DNA from: Bradyrhizobium centrolobii
Lineage (GTDB): Bacteria; Pseudomonadota; Alphaproteobacteria; Rhizobiales; Xanthobacteraceae
Direction of reading: 5' to 3'
Length of the DNA stretch: 45,032 nt
Assembly: GCF_001641635.1 (NCBI RefSeq)
Contig: NZ_LUUB01000120.1
Location: forward strand, 96,087-141,118
Part shown: positions 41,492 through 45,032 of the stretch, piece after piece
How the letters are laid out: every line of letters starts with the position of its first letter
How positions within the stretch are numbered: the stretch's first letter is position 1
Notes under the pieces: model-generated
Database searches by the model: none
What the model was told of the DNA's origin: nothing
What the model saw: only the letters and a program-made list of their open reading frames with translations
Made by a program: the position numbers and the translations under genes

Positions 41492-42151
41492 TCAGCGAAA
41501 CAAGTCGAAGTGATAGTTCACGCCGACGCGGAAGGTGTGGAATTTCGCGGCGTTCCAGTCCGGCAGATTGTCGTGCTTGAACTCGGTGTAGAGATACTCG
41601 GCCTTGGCCGACCATTTGGGCAGGAACGCCCATTCGACACCGCCGCCGGCCGTCCAGCCCATCTTCATCTTGTTGAGGCCGCCGTCCTTCAATTCGCCCG
41701 TGGCAAGGCCCGCGGTCCCGAAGAACAACAGGCGTGAATCCATCGTCGCAATGCCGGCGCGGGCGCGTCCGGTCATGTACCAGGGGAGGCTCACGGCGGC
41801 GCTGCTCACGGCGTCGTGGTTCTTCAGGTCGCCGCCCTCGAAATCGTTCTCGATGCCGACCACGAACATCGGCGAGAGCTGATAATTGTAGCCGATCTGC
41901 ACGCCGCCGAAGGCGCCCTTGACCTTGCCGCCGCTCGTCCCGACGAGGTCGTTGAAGGCATCGTCGGTGCTCGTGCCATAGCCCGCATTGAGACCGGCAT
42001 AGAGGCCCGTCCACGAATAGACGGGCTGCGGCGCCGTGTAGGCGGGTGCCGTCTGGCGCGGCGTCAGGTCCGCGGCGCTGGCACTGCCTGCGGTGAATGC
42101 CGCGAAGGGCAGGGCGCACATCGTGCGACGTAAGGCGGCTCTGGCAATCAT
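41492..42151 (-). CDS. Outer-membrane beta-barrel protein (Omp31/OmpA-like barrel)
   Basis: A 219-residue outer-membrane protein. Residues 1-26 form a signal peptide (MIARAALRR, then a hydrophobic run ending ASAAD). YSWTGLYAGLNAGYG is the first-strand motif typical of the Omp31 group in Rhizobiales; later segments alternate polar and hydrophobic residues as in an eight-strand barrel, ending VGVNYHFDLFR. The last residue is Arg rather than the usual terminal Phe, with Phe one before. The ATG at 42151 is used. About 75 bases upstream lies a good sigma70-like promoter overlapped by a TetR-type palindrome, so the gene is probably repressed by a TetR-family protein encoded elsewhere. Confidence 0.92.
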   Translation of the reverse strand: MIARAALRRTMCALPFAAFTAGSASAADLTPRQTAPAYTAPQPVYSWTGLYAGLNAGYGTSTDDAFNDLVGTSGGKVKGAFGGVQIGYNYQLSPMFVVGIENDFEGGDLKNHDAVSSAAVSLPWYMTGRARAGIATMDSRLLFFGTAGLATGELKDGGLNKMKMGWTAGGGVEWAFLPKWSAKAEYLYTEFKHDNLPDWNAAKFHTFRVGVNYHFDLFR

Positions 42152-42225
42152 GACTCTCAATCTCCCACTCGGCCGCTTCCCGTAAGGACGCAGCACTGGT
42201 CCAACCCCGATCCGGGATGATCTCA

Positions 42226-42253
42226 TCTATAAACCGACCGGACGGTTTGTAAA
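42226..42253 (-). promoter_or_regulatory. Promoter with embedded TetR-type operator for barrel protein
   Basis: On the minus strand TTTACA (42253-42248) and TATAGA (42231-42226) are separated by 16 bases and resemble -35 and -10 elements. The region 42231-42248 is a near-perfect 18-base palindrome, AAACCGACCGGACGGTTT on the plus strand, with one mismatched pair. Such AAACCG...CGGTTT palindromes are typical of TetR-family operators. Binding would block RNA polymerase directly. The identity of the regulator is unknown. Confidence 0.65.
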
Positions 42254-42387
42254 TAGCAGAAATGCAACACCGCGCTATTTCGCGGCGCTGGCGAATGGAC
42301 GTTGAGGCTTATGGATCGCCGAGCGGCTGCGATCGTGCGTGTCGGCAGGCGCAGGCCGGCGACTGCGGTGTGGGCCGTTTTTCGGCG

Positions 42388-42942
42388 CTAGTCGACCGCC
42401 GTGCGCGCGCGGCGGTGACTGCTCTGGAGATCCGGGTAGCCGGTGAGCATCAGCTTGTCGGCGCGCACGCCCCAGCTCTCGAGGCGATCGAGGAAGCTCA
42501 TGCCGAGCAGGTTGGTTTTCATCTGCCCGCGCTGCACGACCAGCGCCGGCACCGACTTCTCGACGAGATGTCCGACCGCGAGACGGTCGAGCGTGAGCCG
42601 GGCCGCCTTGGTGTGACCGCCTGCGGTTTCCAGGTCGACGTCATATTCGAGCATCTCGAGCGGCAGCCCGATCGCCCTTGCGGTTTCCCAGGTCAGCACC
42701 ACGGAGGTCGCACCGGTATCGATCACCATCGGTGCGGTCACGCCGTTGATCTTCGCCCGCAGCGCGAATTCGCCGCCCTGGCCGCGCTGAATCTGCACGG
42801 CGGGGGCGGGCGAGGCGGTCTGCCCGCGGAACATGTGCGAGACCTTGTGGCTGGCGCGCACGATCTGATCGGGATCGCCATAGGCGACGACGGCACCCGC
42901 CGTGCCCGCGAGCATGATGAGAACGAGCAGGAACCGGATCAT
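42388..42942 (-). CDS. TIGR02281-type retropepsin-like aspartic protease
   Basis: A 184-residue protein with an N-terminal signal anchor (IRFLLVLIMLAGTAGAVVAY, residues 2-21) and a single retropepsin domain at about 48-170. The catalytic motif VIDTGATSVVLT places Asp75 in the active site; the domain would work as a dimer, like retroviral proteases. GMSFLDRLESW near residue 148 is the conserved second half. It is probably periplasmic and membrane-anchored. Similar proteins are widespread in Alphaproteobacteria, and their substrates are largely unknown. It lies 28 bases after the DUF1289 gene on the same strand. Confidence 0.93.
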   Translation of the reverse strand: MIRFLLVLIMLAGTAGAVVAYGDPDQIVRASHKVSHMFRGQTASPAPAVQIQRGQGGEFALRAKINGVTAPMVIDTGATSVVLTWETARAIGLPLEMLEYDVDLETAGGHTKAARLTLDRLAVGHLVEKSVPALVVQRGQMKTNLLGMSFLDRLESWGVRADKLMLTGYPDLQSSHRRARTAVD

Positions 42943-42970
42943 TGCGCGCCTCCAGAAGCCCGCACGCCGG

Positions 42971-43174
42971 TCAGGTGCGCCGCGACGATCCCGCGATCGG
43001 CTGCAGTCCGGCCTCCGCCATGCGCGCCGGTAACAGCGCCATCACCGCGCGCCGCTCGGTGCCCTCCATCGCGTGCCAGCGCGCGATCTCCGGCAGCGTG
43101 CGGCCGCAGCCGAAGCACAGTTTCGTCTTGGGATCGATCATACAGACGGCGACGCACGGCGTGTCTTTGCTCAT
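42971..43174 (-). CDS. DUF1289 domain-containing protein
   Basis: A 67-residue small protein. The four cysteines CVAVCMIDPKTKLCFGCGRT (C-x3-C-x8-C-x2-C) define DUF1289 and probably bind a metal ion or iron-sulfur cluster. It is followed by LPEIARWHAMEGTERRAVMALLPARM, also typical. The ATG at 43174 is preferred to upstream alternatives because it begins the conserved SKDTPCVAVC. It precedes the protease gene and follows the histidine kinase with a 44-base gap on the same strand. Its function is unknown. Confidence 0.92.
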   Translation of the reverse strand: MSKDTPCVAVCMIDPKTKLCFGCGRTLPEIARWHAMEGTERRAVMALLPARMAEAGLQPIAGSSRRT

Positions 43175-43218
43175 TCGGACATAGTGGGGGATCGTCGGGC
43201 ATTTCTGCAAGCATCTGT

Positions 43219-44814
43219 TTAAGAGCCCGTGCCGGCGCTCATGATCGGTTTGTGGCGCGGCCGGCGCTTCTCGTCGGGTATGACGGAACTCTCCGGCTGC
43301 AGCGGCGGCGAATCCTCCGACATCGGTGCCAGCGCGCTCATCACGCGCTCCGGCGGAAAGGTGACGATCACCTCAGTGCCGATGCGCAGCTTCGATTTCA
43401 GCGTGAACGTGCCGCCGTGCAGGTCGATCAGGTTCTTGGCGATGGGCAGGCCGAGGCCTGCGCCCTGTTCGGCCGACTTGATCGAGTTGGAGCCCTGGCC
43501 GAACGAGGCGAGCACCACCGGGATCTCGTCCTCGGGGATGCCGGAGCCGGAGTCCTTCACCGAGAGATACTGTCCGCCCGAAGCGGTCCAGCCGGCCTTG
43601 AGCCAGATCTCGCCGCCCTGCGGGGTGAATTTGATCGAGTTGGAGAGCAGGTTGAGCACGACCTGACGGATCGCGCGCTCGTCGGCCCAGAGGCGCGGCA
43701 TCGCCTGCTCGAACACCTCGTGGATGGTGATGCCGCGGCTCGAGGCGCGCAGCTTCATCAGGTGATGGCAGTCGGCGACGATGCCGACCAGCGACACCGC
43801 TTCCTCGTTCAATTCGTAGCGGCCCGCCTCGATCCGCGACAAATCGAGGATCTCGTTGATGAGGTTGAGCAGGTGCACGCCGGAATTATGGATGTCGGCG
43901 GAATACTCCTTGTAGACCGCGACCTGGTGCGCGCCGAAGATCTCGCTCTTCATCACCTCGGAGAAGCCGAGGATCGCGTTCAGCGGCGTACGCAGCTCGT
44001 GGCTCATCTGCGCGAGGAAGCGCGATTTTGCGACGTTGGCGGATTCGGCGCGGTGGCGCGCCTCGTCCGAGATCGCCTTGGCCTGTTCGAGCTCGCCGAT
44101 CAGCGCGTCCTTCTCCGCGCGCGCTTCCAGCGTGGCGAAGGTCGAGGAGTGCAGCCGATGCGCCAGCAGCACGAAATAGCCTTCGGCTGCGATCGCGAGC
44201 GCCGCCAGGATGAAATTGTCCAGCGAGCCGCTCATCGCGAAGCTCAGCGCCATCGCGACCGCGACGGGCGCGGTGGCGGCAAGTGCTGCGATCGGCAAAT
44301 AGGCGGCCAGCATGCTCGACACTGCGATCACCAGCAGCATCAGGAACATCATCAGCGTTTCAGTGACCATGTCGAGCACGGGATGGATCAGGATTGCCAT
44401 CCAGCACAGGCCGTAGAGCAGGTCGAGCACGACGAAGCGCGTCCGCCAGGTGCGCGTCGCGGCAGGCGAGGTGGGCTCGGCCAAAAACCGCCGGCAGCTG
44501 CGGATCATCGCGGCGTGGATGCAGAGCATGCCGCAGGTCCAGGCCGCGGCCGGGATCGGCTGCATCCACAGCCCGAACAGCACGCCGGTCGCCACCACCA
44601 GCAGCATCACGACATAGGAGGCCGATAGCCGTGTCTGGGCATATTGGCGGAGCAGCTCGGCGTCGAAGGCCGGCCGGGTTCCGCTGGTCGACGTTAACTT
44701 GTCGCGCGCCTCGCGCACCCGCTGCAAGGCAGCCCGGCGACTGGCCGCCGATGGCACGCTGACCGGCTCGGCCGGAAGCTGCACAACCTCGGGCTTTTCA
44801 GCGGGGTTACTCAT
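43219..44814 (-). CDS. Membrane sensor histidine kinase (PdhS/DivJ-like)
   Basis: A 531-residue kinase. After a cytoplasmic tail of about 65 residues come about six membrane helices (residues about 66-218), a coiled linker rich in Ala/Glu (221-265), then the HisKA domain with phospho-acceptor His272 in FLAQMSHELRTPLNAILGFSE. The HATPase domain has N-box NLLSNSIKF, G1 DSGSGIPEDE and G2 GAGLGLPIA. The H-box and the following MKSEIFG resemble the PleC/DivJ/PdhS group that phosphorylates DivK and sets cell polarity. No response regulator is adjacent. The ATG at 44814 is chosen over upstream codons. A TTAA-N7-TTAA CtrA-type box lies about 100 bases upstream, supporting a cell-cycle link (inference). 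Confidence 0.93.
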   Translation of the reverse strand: MSNPAEKPEVVQLPAEPVSVPSAASRRAALQRVREARDKLTSTSGTRPAFDAELLRQYAQTRLSASYVVMLLVVATGVLFGLWMQPIPAAAWTCGMLCIHAAMIRSCRRFLAEPTSPAATRTWRTRFVVLDLLYGLCWMAILIHPVLDMVTETLMMFLMLLVIAVSSMLAAYLPIAALAATAPVAVAMALSFAMSGSLDNFILAALAIAAEGYFVLLAHRLHSSTFATLEARAEKDALIGELEQAKAISDEARHRAESANVAKSRFLAQMSHELRTPLNAILGFSEVMKSEIFGAHQVAVYKEYSADIHNSGVHLLNLINEILDLSRIEAGRYELNEEAVSLVGIVADCHHLMKLRASSRGITIHEVFEQAMPRLWADERAIRQVVLNLLSNSIKFTPQGGEIWLKAGWTASGGQYLSVKDSGSGIPEDEIPVVLASFGQGSNSIKSAEQGAGLGLPIAKNLIDLHGGTFTLKSKLRIGTEVIVTFPPERVMSALAPMSEDSPPLQPESSVIPDEKRRPRHKPIMSAGTGS

Positions 44815-44914
44815 CGAACAACAACGATTCCTGCCCACGCGAGGCGAGCCTTCTGCATTGTCTATCTCTGGCAACAAATCCTTAAGAGGTGCCTTAAGGA
44901 GCTAAAGAATTGCG

Positions 44915-44929
44915 TTAACCGGGCGTTAA
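44915..44929. promoter_or_regulatory. Candidate CtrA box upstream of histidine kinase
   Basis: TTAACCGGGCGTTAA matches the CtrA full-site consensus TTAA-N7-TTAA exactly, with the larger direct repeat GCGTTAA at 44912-44918 and 44923-44929. It lies 101-115 bases upstream of the kinase start. A second pair of CCTTAAG repeats at 44880-44886 and 44892-44898 gives TTAA-N8-TTAA, one base off the spacing. CtrA is the master cell-cycle regulator in Alphaproteobacteria. Confidence 0.6.
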
Positions 44930-44949
44930 TTTTGGATCCCGAGCGCGGG

Positions 44950-45032
44950 TCAATGCAGCGCGGCATGCTGTGCGACGTAGACCACCGCGCCCGCCAGGTA
45001 CCCGGCGAGCGCGGGAGGCGCGATGCGGCGGG
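44950..45032 (-). CDS. C-terminal end of an unidentified protein, cut by window
   Basis: On the minus strand the last 83 bases read about 26 codons (RRIAPPALAGYLAGAVVYVAQ... to a TGA at 44950-44952). The hydrophobic PALAGYLAGAVVYVA resembles a membrane segment. The frame is open to the window edge, so the gene continues outside. Too little is visible to name a family, and the frame could be chance. Confidence 0.35.
   Translation of the reverse strand, partial: RRIAPPALAGYLAGAVVYVAQHAALH

Noticed and set aside
42262..44628. A 788-codon plus-strand open frame opposite the protease, DUF1289 and kinase genes
   Set aside because: It crosses three well-supported minus-strand genes and has low-complexity, His/Arg/Gln-rich sequence with no domain.
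1..45032. CRISPR array, tRNA or rRNA genes, insertion sequence or prophage
   Set aside because: I saw no regularly spaced repeats, cloverleaf-like tRNA sequence, transposase or integrase frame, or phage structural genes.

Overview
The window looks like a chromosome segment of a high-GC alphaproteobacterium, most likely Bradyrhizobium or a close Bradyrhizobiaceae relative. The evidence is the strong G/C third-position bias, many ATGA/GTGA start-stop overlaps, an Omp31-like barrel protein, a DUF1289 gene next to a TIGR02281-type aspartic protease, and a CtrA-type box (TTAA-N7-TTAA) upstream of a PdhS/DivJ-like histidine kinase. This is inference from gene content; no 16S or tRNA gene is present.

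About 39 kb (1-39175) is an accessory catabolic region. Block A (1-5308) holds an aminotransferase (cut by the window edge), an alpha/beta hydrolase, an M20-type N-carbamoyl-amino-acid/allantoate amidohydrolase, a flavin reductase and a MocR-type (GntR-aminotransferase) regulator. Block B (5730-14002) holds HyuA/HyuB (ATP-dependent hydantoinase/oxoprolinase), a class III aminotransferase, an acyl-CoA ligase, an N-carbamoyl-D-amino-acid hydrolase and a second flavin reductase. Block C (13999-24676) holds a hydantoin-racemase-like protein on the minus strand, a D-hydantoinase/dihydropyrimidinase, an NAD-dependent epimerase, an SDR, an FAD oxidoreductase and a complete Dpp/Opp-type ABC importer with a double ATPase. 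Together these supply uptake, ring opening by two different chemistries, racemisation, two carbamoylases of different families and steps for the released carbon skeleton. A cyclic ureide/hydantoin-like substrate is the best inference. A deletion scar (24681-25120), where a second solute-binding-protein gene is fused out of frame to the end of a polysaccharide-deacetylase-like gene, separates this block from the next.

Block D (25124-39175) looks like a separate regulon. A MarR repressor gene lies between a minus-strand pair (NCS1 permease, acetamidase/formamidase) and a long plus-strand operon: amidohydrolase, molybdenum hydroxylase subunits CoxL-like, CoxM-like and a CoxS-CoxG fusion, a five-gene Liv ABC importer and a Rieske ferredoxin. 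Nearly identical CGAAGC-N2-GCTTCG palindromes sit before both transcription units, so both are probably controlled by the MarR protein. The molybdoenzyme lacks the CO-dehydrogenase form I motif, so oxidation of an N-heterocycle or aldehyde is more likely.

From 39176 the content becomes ordinary chromosome: an intergenic repeat-like stretch, a kynurenine-formamidase-like hydrolase, DusA, an Omp31-like barrel protein with a promoter embedded in a TetR-type palindrome, a retropepsin-like protease, a DUF1289 protein, a sensor histidine kinase and the tail of one more gene. No tRNA, rRNA, CRISPR array, transposase or phage gene was found.
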